Positions 1 through 10,265 of a stretch of 64,000 nucleotides of DNA are shown piece by piece. The notes below the pieces were generated by a model that saw nothing but the letters and a program-made list of their open reading frames with translations, was not told the DNA's origin and ran no database searches. Numbering within the stretch: the first letter of the stretch is position 1; every line of letters begins with the position of its first letter. Origin of the DNA: Shewanella intestini (GTDB lineage: Bacteria; Pseudomonadota; Gammaproteobacteria; Enterobacterales; Shewanellaceae); contig NZ_JAAIKR010000005.1 of the NCBI RefSeq assembly GCF_018221465.1, positions 124,001-188,000 on the forward strand, in the 5' to 3' direction. A program made the position numbers and the translations under genes.

Positions 1-1002
1 ATGTCGTTTAGCATACTTCGCAGCGCAGTATTGGTTGTTGTGGCAAGTTTTGCTGCTACAGCGCATGCTGAAAAAAATGTGTTAGCTGCACAAATTCAAC
101 CACTTGCTCAGACCTCATTAATTCTTGATATTACCGCGACTAATAACAGTATGGTTGCTGTTGGTGAACGAGGACATGTTTTAGTTAATCAAGGTCAATG
201 GCAACAAGTCGCCACTCCTGTTAGTGCTCAATTGACCAAAGTTTTTTTCCTTAATGATAAATTAGGCTGGGCTGTTGGCCATGATGCAACCATTATCCAT
301 ACCCAAGATGGTGGTATGACATGGTCGATACAGATGCAGTCATTTGATATAGAAAAACCATTTCTTGATGTGCATTTTTTTAATCCACAGCATGGTATAG
401 CGGTTGGGGCATACGGCTTATTTTATCGCACCTATGATGGTGGTCAGTTATGGCAGCCAGAGTTTCATCAAGAGTTACTCTTTGAAGAAGATGTTTCTTA
501 TCTAGCAGAGTTAAAGCTTGAAGATATTGCATTATATGAGTCGGAAAAAGCCGCTCTGTTACCACATTTCAATCGCGTGATTGCGTTATCTGGACAGCGC
601 TTATTATTAGTGGGCGAACTCGGCCTTGTCAGTTATTCAACTGATTTGGGTAATACATTCATTAAAACTGATTTTGGATATGAAGGGTCAATGTTTTCCG
701 CAATTGAACATCAAAACCAAGTCTATGTTATGGGGCTTCGCGGGCATGTTTTTAAGTCTGACTTATCTTTAAGTCGTTGGACTAAAATAGATCTTCCTGT
801 TGAATCGTCAATAAATAATGCATTTATCACCCCAGATAATGAATTAATGTTCGTTGGTAATGCGGGTGTGGTGTTGCAGCTTAAAAATGACAACATTGAA
901 ATTGTCACCCGCCGTCAAGGGGAGAACATCGTCGCCGTGACTGCCAACCCAAAAGGACAGATTTGGTTTGGTGGAACAAAAGGATTATTCCAATTGCCAT
1001 AG
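1..1002 (+). CDS. Ycf48/BNR-repeat periplasmic protein
   Basis: The 333-residue protein begins with a signal peptide (residues 1-23, cleavage after AHA). Short repeats follow, of the kind GWAVGHDATIIHTQDGG, GIAVGAYG and LLLVGELG, typical of the Ycf48/HCF136 and BNR beta-propeller families. In cyanobacteria Ycf48 assists photosystem II assembly. In non-photosynthetic proteobacteria these proteins have no settled role but are often found beside RND/MMPL exporters, as here: the exporter starts 43 bases downstream and is probably co-transcribed. I infer a periplasmic scaffold or partner for that exporter. The ATG is the first base of the window, so the ribosome binding site cannot be seen, but the signal peptide argues that the start is right. 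Confidence 0.75.
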   Translation: MSFSILRSAVLVVVASFAATAHAEKNVLAAQIQPLAQTSLILDITATNNSMVAVGERGHVLVNQGQWQQVATPVSAQLTKVFFLNDKLGWAVGHDATIIHTQDGGMTWSIQMQSFDIEKPFLDVHFFNPQHGIAVGAYGLFYRTYDGGQLWQPEFHQELLFEEDVSYLAELKLEDIALYESEKAALLPHFNRVIALSGQRLLLVGELGLVSYSTDLGNTFIKTDFGYEGSMFSAIEHQNQVYVMGLRGHVFKSDLSLSRWTKIDLPVESSINNAFITPDNELMFVGNAGVVLQLKNDNIEIVTRRQGENIVAVTANPKGQIWFGGTKGLFQLP

Positions 1003-1045
1003 GGCAACATGGATGTGGATATAACAACAATAATAGGTCTTCACG

Positions 1046-3355
1046 ATGTTAGATAAACTCGTTAATGGATTTGAGACCCACTTATTCCGAAATAGAATTT
1101 GGGTTATTTTGTCATTTATTTTAATGACAGTGTTTTTGGGCTATCAAGCCAGTCAATTGAAAATGGATGCTGCATTCAGTAAAAACATCCCGTTAAATCA
1201 TCAATACATGCAAACCTATACGAAACATCAGAAAAATTTTGGTGGCGCAAACAGTATTATTGTGGTGGTTGAAGATACTAGCGGTAATATTTTCAATGCA
1301 AACTTTTTCGATGTACTTAAGAATGTTCATGATCAGTTATTTTTTATTCCTGGTGTTGAACGTTCACAAGTTAAATCGCTTTTTTCTCCTTCAACTCGAT
1401 TCACTGAAGTTGTCGAAGATGGTTTTGCTGGCGGCCCTGTTATTCCAGCAGATTTCACTACTGATGATTATGGTTTAGGTGTTGTTCGCGATAACATTGA
1501 AAAAGCGGGCATTGTCGGACGATTAATCGCAACTAACTATTCTTCAGCAATGGTTTCTGCGCAATTAATGGAATTTGATCCACAAACAGGTGAACCACTC
1601 GATACCATTGCTTTTGCTGATCAATTAGAAGAGCAAATTCGTGGACAGTTTGAAAATGGCAACATAAAAATTCATATTATTGGCTTTGCTAAAATGGCTG
1701 GTGATGTTGCCGAAGGCGCCAAAGGCGTGGTGTTTTTTTTCCTTATTGCCATCGCAATCACCGCGGTAATGGTATATCTCTTTTCTAAGTCATTGACGTT
1801 AACTGTGTTGCCGTTAGTGTGTAGTTTAATGGCGGTTATTTGGCAGTTGGGTTTATTGACCGTTGTTGGTTATGGTTTAGACCCTATGTCTATTTTAATC
1901 CCATTTTTAGTGTTTGCTATTGGGGTTAGTCACGGGGTGCAAATGATCAATGGCGTGCGTTCGCGTGTGCTCGCTGGTCAATTGACAAAATCTGCAGCTG
2001 CTAGTGCATTTAGAAGTTTATTAATTCCCGGTGGCGTTGCGTTGTTGTCAGATACGGTTGGTTTCTTAACCTTATTGGCAATTGATATCGGCATTATTCG
2101 TGAACTCGCTATTTCAGCATCGTTAGGTGTAGCCGTCATCATTTTAACCAACCTCATTTTGCTGCCATTAGTTATTTCATATACAGATTTGTCTAAATTA
2201 GAGCCCAATGAGCAAACAAAACAAAAGATTGAAAAATTGTGGTTAAAGCTGTCAATGTTTGCGACGCCGAAATACGCTGTTTGGGTATTAATTTGTACAA
2301 CGCTGTTATATTTGTTCGGCTACCAACAATCTGCAAATATGAAAATAGGCGATTTACAAGGGGGAGCCCCCGCACTGCATCAAGATTCACGCTATAACCT
2401 AGATACCTTTTACATCACAAACAATTATTCAATTACCACTGATGTTATGTCGGTAATTGTGGAAGCTACACCAGAAGCATGTACTTATCACAGCGTTTTA
2501 GAAACCATTGATGAGTTTGAGTGGCAAGTGGCCAATACACCAGGAGTGGAATCAACCGCCAGTTTAGCCTCAGTCGCAAAACGCGTAAATGCAGGCTTTA
2601 ATGAAGGAAATCCTAAGTGGCAAGTGCTGCCACGTACAACGGCCAGTTTAGTGCAAGCGGTAGGAAGGGTGCCAACCACCTCTGGTTTATTAAATGGTAA
2701 TTGTTCGGTTATGCCGGTGTATTTATTCTTAAAAGACCATAAAGCTGAAACCATTGAAGTGGTTATTGATAAAGTTAAGCAAGTTGCGCAGCAACTTAAT
2801 ACACCTGATATTCAGTTTAAGTTGGCATCGGGCCCTGTTGGTGTCATGGCGGCAACGAATGAGGCGGTCAGTGAAGCGCAGCTGCCAATGATGATTTATG
2901 TCTATGGCGCGGTGTTTGTATTATGTCTAATTAGCTTTAGATCATTAAAAGCCACCGTTGCTGTGATTATTCCGTTGTATGTTGTTTCAACCTTAGCGCA
3001 AGCATTGATGACATGGTTAAATATAGGCTTAGCTGTGAGTACATTACCTGTAATAGCGCTTGGGGTGGGGATTGGTGTTGATTACGGGATTTATATTCTC
3101 TCAACCATGTCTGGTAAGTTAACAAATGGAATGGCGGTACAACAAGCTTATTACGAAGCGTTAGTTGAGCGTGGCAGTGCGGTTATCTTTACTGGACTGA
3201 CATTAGCAATTGGTGTCAGTACTTGGTTTTTTTCTGCACTAAAATTCCAAATGGACATGGGGATACTGTTAACATTTATGTTTTTAGTAAATATGTTAGG
3301 TGCAATTATTATTCTACCAGCGCTTTCAGCCATATTTTGGCCTAAGCGGAAGTAA
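1046..3355 (+). CDS. RND/MMPL-family exporter
   Basis: This 769-residue inner-membrane protein has the RND half-molecule pattern repeated twice. One membrane helix lies near residues 18-36, a large periplasmic loop runs to about 225, and a bundle of helices fills about 225-385. A second helix near 410-425, a second loop and a second bundle (about 615-765) follow. The bundle segments with GVSHGVQMINGVRSR and GVGIGVDYGIYILS are typical of the MMPL/SSD-like branch, which moves lipids or hydrophobic compounds by proton motive force. At about 770 residues it is shorter than tripartite drug pumps (about 1,030), and no membrane fusion protein lies beside it. The partner is probably the Ycf48-like protein upstream. 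The substrate cannot be told from sequence. Confidence 0.85.
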   Translation: MLDKLVNGFETHLFRNRIWVILSFILMTVFLGYQASQLKMDAAFSKNIPLNHQYMQTYTKHQKNFGGANSIIVVVEDTSGNIFNANFFDVLKNVHDQLFFIPGVERSQVKSLFSPSTRFTEVVEDGFAGGPVIPADFTTDDYGLGVVRDNIEKAGIVGRLIATNYSSAMVSAQLMEFDPQTGEPLDTIAFADQLEEQIRGQFENGNIKIHIIGFAKMAGDVAEGAKGVVFFFLIAIAITAVMVYLFSKSLTLTVLPLVCSLMAVIWQLGLLTVVGYGLDPMSILIPFLVFAIGVSHGVQMINGVRSRVLAGQLTKSAAASAFRSLLIPGGVALLSDTVGFLTLLAIDIGIIRELAISASLGVAVIILTNLILLPLVISYTDLSKLEPNEQTKQKIEKLWLKLSMFATPKYAVWVLICTTLLYLFGYQQSANMKIGDLQGGAPALHQDSRYNLDTFYITNNYSITTDVMSVIVEATPEACTYHSVLETIDEFEWQVANTPGVESTASLASVAKRVNAGFNEGNPKWQVLPRTTASLVQAVGRVPTTSGLLNGNCSVMPVYLFLKDHKAETIEVVIDKVKQVAQQLNTPDIQFKLASGPVGVMAATNEAVSEAQLPMMIYVYGAVFVLCLISFRSLKATVAVIIPLYVVSTLAQALMTWLNIGLAVSTLPVIALGVGIGVDYGIYILSTMSGKLTNGMAVQQAYYEALVERGSAVIFTGLTLAIGVSTWFFSALKFQMDMGILLTFMFLVNMLGAIIILPALSAIFWPKRK

Positions 3356-3372
3356 TACAACATTTTTTAGGT

Positions 3373-3403
3373 AAAAAGAGAAGTTAAGCTTCTCTTTTTT
3401 TTT
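3373..3403 (+). terminator. Intrinsic terminator after RND exporter
   Basis: Perfect arms AGAGAAG and CTTCTCT surround a 5-base loop, followed by a T run. The hairpin lies about 20 bases after the exporter stop codon. Confidence 0.85.
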
Positions 3404-3633
3404 GCATATAAAGTCTGTTTATTCGATTAGATTTTCTCTGACTTGGTATATCGCCATTTAAAACAATGTAAATTGCTGTTTATTGGTTAAAATTTTTCTC
3501 GATAAAGCAGCTATTTAGTAATAAACTTTGAGCTAAGTCTCATCGAGCGGTTGTTTAACTGCTGTTGAGTCACAAGTGAAGCATTCAAAATAATGATAAG
3601 AGCGCTGCCATAGACGCTTAAGGAATCTGCAAC
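3404..3633. other. Spacer upstream of gdhB
   Basis: This AT-rich spacer must hold the gdhB promoter. I see no single convincing promoter and no small reading frame. AAGGAAT about 10 bases before the gdhB ATG is the likely ribosome binding site. Confidence 0.4.
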
Positions 3634-6600
3634 ATGGCTTTGAAAGATGCAATGCCTTCTGTACTACTGGAAAATGTAGTCACGTTAATTCACGCAAAAA
3701 TCCCTAATTCACAAGCTAAACAAGTGGAGCAATTTGCTACCTGCCTTTATGCGCATATGTCAAAAGATGACCTTCATGCCCGTAATGACAGTGATTTATA
3801 CGGCGCTGTTGTTAGCCTTTGGAATGCGTTAAACAAAACGCAAACCGATCAAACTCATATTCGGGTTTTCAATCCCAGCCAAGCTAAACACGGTTGGCAA
3901 TCAACCCACAGTATTATTGAAGTTATACAGCCAGATATGCCATTTTTGGTCGACTCTTTATCGATGGCATTCAATCGTATGGGTATCACATCGCATATGA
4001 TGTTACATACGCCGCTTAATGTGCAACGTAAAGACCATTTGGTTGAAAAAGTGTCGTACATTAATGATGTTAAAGATAAAGGCGAAAATGTTGCTGTGTT
4101 CTTGGTTGAAATTGATCGTCAAAATAGCGAAGTCGACATTAAAACCATAGAACAAGAAATTCAGTCAGTGCTTGATGATGTTTCTGCATCAGTAAATGAT
4201 TGGCAAAAGTTATCAGACAAAATGTCTGCAACCATCAAAGATTTACCTTTACGTCCTTTTGCCGGCCCACAAGCAGAGTTGAATGAAGCCGTAGATTTTC
4301 TACAATATCTGAATAATCATCACTTTACATTATTGGGTTATCGTTACTATGACTTAAATAAAGTTGAAGGTGACGTTGAGTTGGTTCCTAATATGCAAAC
4401 CAGCTTAGGTCTGATGAATAAGACGCATTCTGCGGTGGGAGAAAAGGGACTATTACTTTCTTCTTTATCTGCCAGTGCTCGTAAAGAAGCCTTAGATAGC
4501 AGCTTACTTGTGCTGACTAAAAGCTCAACTAAAAGCCGAGTTCATCGTCCCGCTTACATTGATTACATTGGGGTTAAACGGTTTGACGATCAAGGTAATG
4601 TTGTTGGCGAAGACCGTTTCATTGGTTTATATGCATCAAATTTATACAACCGTAGTCCTCGTGAAATTCCATTACTCGCTCAAAAAGTTGACCGTGTTTT
4701 ACAATTATCTGGCCTAACGCCACGCTCGCACGACTACAAAGCTTTGATGAATATTCTTGAAAACCTGCCACGAGATGAGCTTATTCAAGCAAAAGTGGAA
4801 GAGTTGTCTTCAGTCGCTCACGGTGTACTGGAAATGCAAGATCGTGACAAATTAAAGTTATTTGTCCGTAAAGATGGATTTGGGCGTTTCTTTTCTTGTT
4901 TAGTTTATGTTTCTAAGGATCGTTACAACACCAAATTAAGACAAGATACTCAACGTATTCTAGCCCGTCACTTTAATAGCACTGAAGAAGTAGAATTTAC
5001 CACCTACTTTTCTGAGTCGACTCTGGCTCGTACTCACTACATCATTAAAGTTGATAATAATAATATGGATGTCGATGTGGCTGCAATTGAACAAAACTTA
5101 ACGGAAGCGGCGCGTTCTTGGCAAGATAAACTCAATACGGCTTTGTTAAATGCCGTAGGTGAGCAACAAGGCACTAGCTTAACAAAACGTTATTTTACTG
5201 CGTTCCCACAAAGCTATAAAGATGACGTATTACCAAGTTCGGCAGTGGTTGATATTCAGCACCTAGAAGCGCTAGATGATGAACACAAACTGGGGATGTT
5301 GTTTTATCAACCTCAAGAAACGGCATTAAACGATAATAAAGTACGTTTAAAGTTATTTCATAAAGATGAGCCAATTCATCTATCAGATGTCTTGCCAATG
5401 CTGGAAAACTTTGGTCTTAGAGTCATTAATGAACGTCCGTACGAGATCAAAACAGGTGATGATAAAACCTTCTGGGTTCTCGACTTTTTGATGACCGTTC
5501 AAAATGCAGCTTCAGATGATTTAGCCGATAGCCAAGACAGATTCCAAGATGCACTGTCACAGGTTTGGCAAAAAACATTAGAAGATGACGGCTTTAACCG
5601 CATGGTGTTGTCAACAGGGCTTAATGGTCGTGAGGTGTCTATTTTACGTGCGTATGCTAAATATATGCGTCAAATAGATGCAACCTTTAGTCAGTCGTAT
5701 ATTGAAGAAACGTTTACACGATACCCAAAACTTGCTGATTTATTAGTTAAAATGTTCATCCGCAAGTTTAATCCTAAGCTTAAAACCCGCACCTTAGGTA
5801 AGTTTGTTGAGCAAATTGACAAACAACTTGATGAGGTATCAAGTCTTGATGATGACCGTATTATTCGTCGTTATTTAGACTTAATAAATGCCACCTTAAG
5901 AACCAACTTCTATCAAACATTAGCGGCTGGTCAATGTAAGCCATATATTTCATTTAAGTTCTCTCCAGAACTTATTCCAGAAATGCCTAAGCCGTTGCCT
6001 AAGTTTGAAATATTTGTGTATTCGCCAAGAGTCGAAGGTGTGCATTTACGCGGCGGTAAAGTTGCACGTGGTGGGTTACGTTGGTCAGATCGCCGTGAAG
6101 ACTTTAGAACCGAAGTCTTGGGCTTAGTAAAAGCACAACAAGTTAAAAATACTGTGATTGTGCCTGTTGGTGCGAAAGGCGGCTTTGTGTGTAAACAGTT
6201 GCCAACAGAAGGGGGAAGAGAGGCATTCTTTAATGAAGGCCAAGCTTGTTACCGATTATTTATCCGTGGTTTACTTGATATTTCAGACAATATTTTAAAT
6301 GGTGAAGTTATACCACCGCAAGATGTTGTTCGCCATGACGAAGACGATGCGTATTTAGTTGTTGCAGCAGATAAAGGCACCGCCACCTTCTCTGATATTG
6401 CTAATTCCATTGCCATTGAATATGGTTTTTGGCTAGGTGATGCATTTGCATCAGGTGGTAGTAATGGTTATGACCACAAGAAAATGGGCATTACAGCCAA
6501 AGGCGCTTGGGAATCGGTTAAACGTCATTTCTTAGAAATAGGTATAGATTGTCAAACAACCGATTTTACCTGTTTGGCTATCGGTGATATGGCGGGGGAT

Positions 6601-8478
6601 GTATTTGGTAATGGCATGTTGTTATCTAAGCACACTAAATTAGTTGCTGCTTTTAACCATATGCATATTTTCATTGACCCAACACCAGACGTCGCAAAAA
6701 GTTATGTTGAGCGTCAACGATTATTTGATTTACCACGCAGTAGCTGGGAAGACTATAACAACGAACTTATTTCAAAGGGCGGCGGGGTATTCAAACGCTC
6801 AGCAAAGTCAATCAAGTTAACTTTGCAAATGAAACGCATGCTAGATAGCGATGCTGACTCAATGACACCTAATGAACTGTTAAGTCAATTACTTAAAATG
6901 CAGGTTGACTTAATATGGAATGGCGGCATTGGTACTTATGTTAAATCTAGCAAAGAAACGCACGCAGAAGTGGGCGACCGTGCTAATGATATGCTGCGAG
7001 TAAATGGTTCTGAAGTACGTGCTCGTATCATTGGTGAAGGCGGAAACTTAGGTTGCACCCAGTTAGGGCGCATCGAATATGCGGCTAATGGTGGTCGCAT
7101 GAACACCGACTTTGTTGATAATGTTGGCGGCGTTGATTGTTCCGATAACGAAGTGAATATTAAGATTTTCCTAAATACTTTAGTTGCCGATGGTGAATTA
7201 ACGGTTAAGCAACGTAATCAGTTACTCGAGGATATGACTGATGAAGTTGGCGATATCGTGCTTAAAGATTGTAAAGATCAGGCCCGTACAATTTCTGTCA
7301 CCCAAGTACACGGTGTATCGCAACTAAAGGAGCAAATTCGTTTTATTCATTATCTTGAAAAAGAAGGTAAATTAGACCGCGCATTAGAGTTTTTGCCAAC
7401 AGAAGATGATCTTGCTGAACGTCTTTCAAATGGTAAAACGCTCACTCGTCCTGAATTATGTGTGTTAGTGGCTTACGCAAAAATGGTACTTAAAGAGCAA
7501 TTGGTGACTGAACAAATCACTGAGGATGCATTTTTAAGTAAATTGTTAGTTGAGTATTTCCCGCAGCAATTGCAAAGCAAATACGCTGAAAAAATGAGTG
7601 GTCATCCACTACGTGGCGAAATTATTGCGACTTCATTAGCGAATGAACTGGTCAACGATATGGGCTTTAACTTTGTGCAACGTATGCAGGATGAGACTGG
7701 TGCCACAGTCGCTGATGCTGCAATCAGTTACACTATGGCCCGAGAAGTTTTTGAGCTCGATTTACTAACCAAATCAATCACAGACTTAAGTGGTAAAGTA
7801 TCTGCAATTGTTCAAGCAGAAATGCTGCATCAATTGCGCCGAAATATGCGTCGAGCATGCCGATGGTTTATTCGTCATCGTAATCGCGCCCATAATATTG
7901 AACAAACAGTGGCTTTCTTTAAACCGGTCTTTGATCAATTAAAAGGCAGTGTTGATCAATATATGATTGCGGCAGAAGTATCGGCTATTAATCTGGAAGT
8001 CAGTGCGCTGACTAAAGAGCATGTTCCAGTTGAAGTGGCTAATGTTGTCGCTAAAATGAGTACTTTGTTTTCAGCACTAGATATTGCGCAAATTGCCCAG
8101 CTTGAAAATAAATCATTAGAACTTGTTTCGGAAACCTACTTTAAACTTGGCGCTAAAGTTGAACTACATTGGTTCTTAGAACAAATTAGTGCTCAACCTG
8201 TTTCTAACCATTGGCAAGCACTTGCAAGAGCGGCTTTTCGTGAAGAGTTAGATTGGCAACAAAGAGCATTAAGTTCAGCTGTACTTAGAACCTGCACTGA
8301 TAGCTGTGATGCCGATACAGTAATCAATGAGTGGATAACAAACAATGAAACCCTACTTGCTCGTTGGTATCATATGTTAGCCGATTTCAAAGTTTCTCAA
8401 ACACATGAATTTGCTAAGTTCTCAGTTGCTTTACGTGAATTAAACTTGTTGATACTCCATTGTGAAGGTCAACAATAA
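3634..8478 (+). CDS. gdhB: NAD-specific glutamate dehydrogenase (large class)
   Basis: This 1,614-residue protein belongs to the 180-kDa class of NAD-dependent glutamate dehydrogenases, which convert glutamate to 2-oxoglutarate and ammonia in the cytoplasm and mainly serve glutamate catabolism. The catalytic core lies in the middle: GGLRWSDRREDFRTE begins near residue 812, followed by the KAQQVKN and PVGAKGGF motifs with the substrate-binding lysines (about 834-851). The nucleotide-binding part contains AIGDMAGDVFGNGM and IIGEGGNLG. Long N-terminal ACT-like and C-terminal regions are normal for the family and are thought to be regulatory. The length is that of the family, without frameshift. 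It appears to be transcribed alone and is closed by a strong terminator. Symbol use varies (gdhB, gdh2). Confidence 0.95.
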   Translation: MALKDAMPSVLLENVVTLIHAKIPNSQAKQVEQFATCLYAHMSKDDLHARNDSDLYGAVVSLWNALNKTQTDQTHIRVFNPSQAKHGWQSTHSIIEVIQPDMPFLVDSLSMAFNRMGITSHMMLHTPLNVQRKDHLVEKVSYINDVKDKGENVAVFLVEIDRQNSEVDIKTIEQEIQSVLDDVSASVNDWQKLSDKMSATIKDLPLRPFAGPQAELNEAVDFLQYLNNHHFTLLGYRYYDLNKVEGDVELVPNMQTSLGLMNKTHSAVGEKGLLLSSLSASARKEALDSSLLVLTKSSTKSRVHRPAYIDYIGVKRFDDQGNVVGEDRFIGLYASNLYNRSPREIPLLAQKVDRVLQLSGLTPRSHDYKALMNILENLPRDELIQAKVEELSSVAHGVLEMQDRDKLKLFVRKDGFGRFFSCLVYVSKDRYNTKLRQDTQRILARHFNSTEEVEFTTYFSESTLARTHYIIKVDNNNMDVDVAAIEQNLTEAARSWQDKLNTALLNAVGEQQGTSLTKRYFTAFPQSYKDDVLPSSAVVDIQHLEALDDEHKLGMLFYQPQETALNDNKVRLKLFHKDEPIHLSDVLPMLENFGLRVINERPYEIKTGDDKTFWVLDFLMTVQNAASDDLADSQDRFQDALSQVWQKTLEDDGFNRMVLSTGLNGREVSILRAYAKYMRQIDATFSQSYIEETFTRYPKLADLLVKMFIRKFNPKLKTRTLGKFVEQIDKQLDEVSSLDDDRIIRRYLDLINATLRTNFYQTLAAGQCKPYISFKFSPELIPEMPKPLPKFEIFVYSPRVEGVHLRGGKVARGGLRWSDRREDFRTEVLGLVKAQQVKNTVIVPVGAKGGFVCKQLPTEGGREAFFNEGQACYRLFIRGLLDISDNILNGEVIPPQDVVRHDEDDAYLVVAADKGTATFSDIANSIAIEYGFWLGDAFASGGSNGYDHKKMGITAKGAWESVKRHFLEIGIDCQTTDFTCLAIGDMAGDVFGNGMLLSKHTKLVAAFNHMHIFIDPTPDVAKSYVERQRLFDLPRSSWEDYNNELISKGGGVFKRSAKSIKLTLQMKRMLDSDADSMTPNELLSQLLKMQVDLIWNGGIGTYVKSSKETHAEVGDRANDMLRVNGSEVRARIIGEGGNLGCTQLGRIEYAANGGRMNTDFVDNVGGVDCSDNEVNIKIFLNTLVADGELTVKQRNQLLEDMTDEVGDIVLKDCKDQARTISVTQVHGVSQLKEQIRFIHYLEKEGKLDRALEFLPTEDDLAERLSNGKTLTRPELCVLVAYAKMVLKEQLVTEQITEDAFLSKLLVEYFPQQLQSKYAEKMSGHPLRGEIIATSLANELVNDMGFNFVQRMQDETGATVADAAISYTMAREVFELDLLTKSITDLSGKVSAIVQAEMLHQLRRNMRRACRWFIRHRNRAHNIEQTVAFFKPVFDQLKGSVDQYMIAAEVSAINLEVSALTKEHVPVEVANVVAKMSTLFSALDIAQIAQLENKSLELVSETYFKLGAKVELHWFLEQISAQPVSNHWQALARAAFREELDWQQRALSSAVLRTCTDSCDADTVINEWITNNETLLARWYHMLADFKVSQTHEFAKFSVALRELNLLILHCEGQQ

Positions 8479-8495
8479 TTCTTTATAATATTAAG

Positions 8496-8523
8496 AACCC
8501 TAGCATTTGCTAGGGTTTTTTTT
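8496..8523 (+). terminator. Intrinsic terminator after gdhB
   Basis: Arms AACCCTAGC and GCTAGGGTT with a 4-base loop are followed by a run of eight T. The hairpin lies 18 bases after the gdhB stop. Confidence 0.9.
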
Positions 8524-8539
8524 AGGTCTAGGAGAAGAC

Positions 8540-9559
8540 ATGTTTTACAAGCTCGCACAAAAAGTAATGTTTCAGATGGATCCTGAAATAGCGCACAATA
8601 TCGCGATTGGAAGTTTAAAAATGACGGGAAACAATCCACTAAATTGTTTCTACCGTCAAAATATTAAATCAGCACCAGTTGAATGCATGGGTATCACTTT
8701 TCCTAATCCTGTCGGATTAGCTGCGGGTTTAGATAAAGACGGCGAATCGATGGATGCTTTTCATGCCATGGGTTTTGGTCATATTGAAGTTGGAACTGTG
8801 ACACCTCGTCCGCAACCGGGTAATGATCAACCCCGTTTGTTCCGCTTAAAGCCTGCCAAAGGCATAATTAACCGTATGGGTTTTAACAATAAAGGGGTTG
8901 ATAATTTAGTTCGTAATCTTATTGCTAAAAAGTCTGATATTTTAGTCGGTGTGAATATAGGCAAAAACCGTGATACACCAGTAGAGCAGGGTAAAGATGA
9001 CTACCTAATTTGCATGGATAAGGTATATCAACATGCAGCCTATATAGCCGTTAATATCTCTTCACCAAATACGCCTGGTTTACGCACATTGCAATATGGT
9101 GAATTGCTTGATGAATTACTGAGTGCCATTAAACAAAAACAAACTGAACTTGCTGCCAAGCATAATAAGTATGTACCTATTGCATTAAAAATTGCACCGG
9201 ACTTAACAACAGAAGAAATCCGAAGCATTGCAACCTCATTGAAAAAGAATAATTTTGATGCAGCAATTGCCACCAATACCACATTAAGCCGTGATAACGT
9301 TCAAGGGTTAAAGAATGCCGAAGAAACGGGTGGATTAAGTGGCAAGCCGTTAACCGAACTGTCAACTAAGGTGATTAAACAATTAGCCGATTACCTTGAT
9401 GATGCAATGCCAATTATTGGTGTTGGTGGGATTAATAGCGCTAAAGATGCACAAGATAAATTTGATGCGGGTTCTACTATGGTTCAAATTTACTCTGGGT
9501 TTATTTACCAAGGTCCGCAATTAGTCAAAGCGATCGTAGATAACTGCCAAATAAAGTAA
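8540..9559 (+). CDS. pyrD: Dihydroorotate dehydrogenase (quinone), class 2
   Basis: PyrD oxidises dihydroorotate to orotate in pyrimidine synthesis and passes electrons to membrane quinones through FMN. The 339-residue protein has the class 2 N-terminal membrane-associating helices (about 1-40), then [13 protein letters not shown], the [11 protein letters not shown] loop, NRMGFNNKG, the catalytic-serine region [11 protein letters not shown], and the FMN phosphate-binding GVGGI near the C-terminus. An in-frame TTG at 8507 would lengthen the gene but lies inside the gdhB terminator. The ATG at 8540 has AGGAGAAG just upstream and gives the family N-terminus. Its neighbour zapC lies downstream, as in E. 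coli. A promoter probably lies in the end of gdhB, because the terminator leaves only about 16 bases of spacer. Confidence 0.96.
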   Translation: MFYKLAQKVMFQMDPEIAHNIAIGSLKMTGNNPLNCFYRQNIKSAPVECMGITFPNPVGLAAGLDKDGESMDAFHAMGFGHIEVGTVTPRPQPGNDQPRLFRLKPAKGIINRMGFNNKGVDNLVRNLIAKKSDILVGVNIGKNRDTPVEQGKDDYLICMDKVYQHAAYIAVNISSPNTPGLRTLQYGELLDELLSAIKQKQTELAAKHNKYVPIALKIAPDLTTEEIRSIATSLKKNNFDAAIATNTTLSRDNVQGLKNAEETGGLSGKPLTELSTKVIKQLADYLDDAMPIIGVGGINSAKDAQDKFDAGSTMVQIYSGFIYQGPQLVKAIVDNCQIK

Positions 9560-9565
9560 GCAATT

Positions 9566-9623
9566 GATCTTAATCTCTGATCAAAAATCATGCCGCGATC
9601 TAAAAAACGATCTTTAGATCGCG
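9566..9623. promoter_or_regulatory. GATC cluster with long inverted repeat
   Basis: Five GATC sites lie at 9566, 9579, 9597, 9609 and 9617. The last three sit in or between the arms of an 11-base perfect inverted repeat (9594-9604 and 9613-9623). No T run follows the hairpin, so it is a poor intrinsic terminator. The cluster lies between pyrD and zapC. Binding by SeqA or Dam control is only an inference. Confidence 0.4.
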
Positions 9624-9725
9624 CTAAGATTATGATTAATAGCTTATTTTTTTATTAAATATTTTGAAATTGTTTGAAATATCGTCTAATATGTTTGTAT
9701 ATTCAATGCATAGGTGACGCTAGCG

Positions 9726-10265
9726 ATGTTAATAATGCCTAATACGGACTGGCAATGGGAATTTAATGAAGAGCATAAACAGCTCAGTATTTCATTAGGT
9801 TCTGACATGGCGTTTTTAACACCCTACAAAAGTAAACTGCTTATTCCTGATGCGCTTGCTTCGTCAGAGTTTACTGTTGAACATGCAAAATATTACATCT
9901 CGTTATTAGAATGGTTACCTAATGCGCTTCGTATGTCCGATGCCGCCATTGTTCAAACTGCGCTTAACGCCACAGCTGCAAATTTTCTACTAAAACCACA
10001 AATGCCAAAATCTTGGTTTTTTGAAACCAGTTCTGAGTGTGTTTACAGTGAGGTAGGGAAGTTGTTTAATTTAATCTGTAATGGGCAACGAGTATTAGTG
10101 CTGGTTGTGGAAAATAGCCTCCAAGCATCTACCGTGTTGTTACTTTCACAATCGTGTCAGCTTAATGGAACTAAACAATTAGTCCAATTTGATACCATTA
10201 AAGTAATGCACGATCGTTTACAACCACTTAAAAGACAGTTATCAAAACAAGTTGTCGCTGCTTAG
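9726..10265 (+). CDS. zapC: Cell division protein ZapC
   Basis: ZapC is a cytoplasmic protein that binds FtsZ at the division site and promotes bundling of its filaments. The 179-residue product matches the E. coli protein in layout: an N-terminal WxWxxxEEH segment, the central block LKPQMPKSW, and a C-terminal IKVMHDRLQPL. Position after pyrD is the same as in E. coli (pyrD-ycbW). The longest frame opens with GTG at 9714, but the ATG at 9726 aligns with the E. coli start and has AGGTG nine bases upstream. A spacer of 166 bases with a GATC cluster separates it from pyrD, so it may have its own promoter. Confidence 0.88.
   Translation: MLIMPNTDWQWEFNEEHKQLSISLGSDMAFLTPYKSKLLIPDALASSEFTVEHAKYYISLLEWLPNALRMSDAAIVQTALNATAANFLLKPQMPKSWFFETSSECVYSEVGKLFNLICNGQRVLVLVVENSLQASTVLLLSQSCQLNGTKQLVQFDTIKVMHDRLQPLKRQLSKQVVAA

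Noticed and set aside
64-3355. Classical tripartite drug efflux system
   Set aside because: The pump is of the short MMPL type and no membrane fusion or outer-membrane channel gene is nearby.
8507-8539. Longer pyrD start (TTG)
   Set aside because: It lies inside the gdhB terminator stem and has no ribosome binding site; the ATG at 8540 has one.
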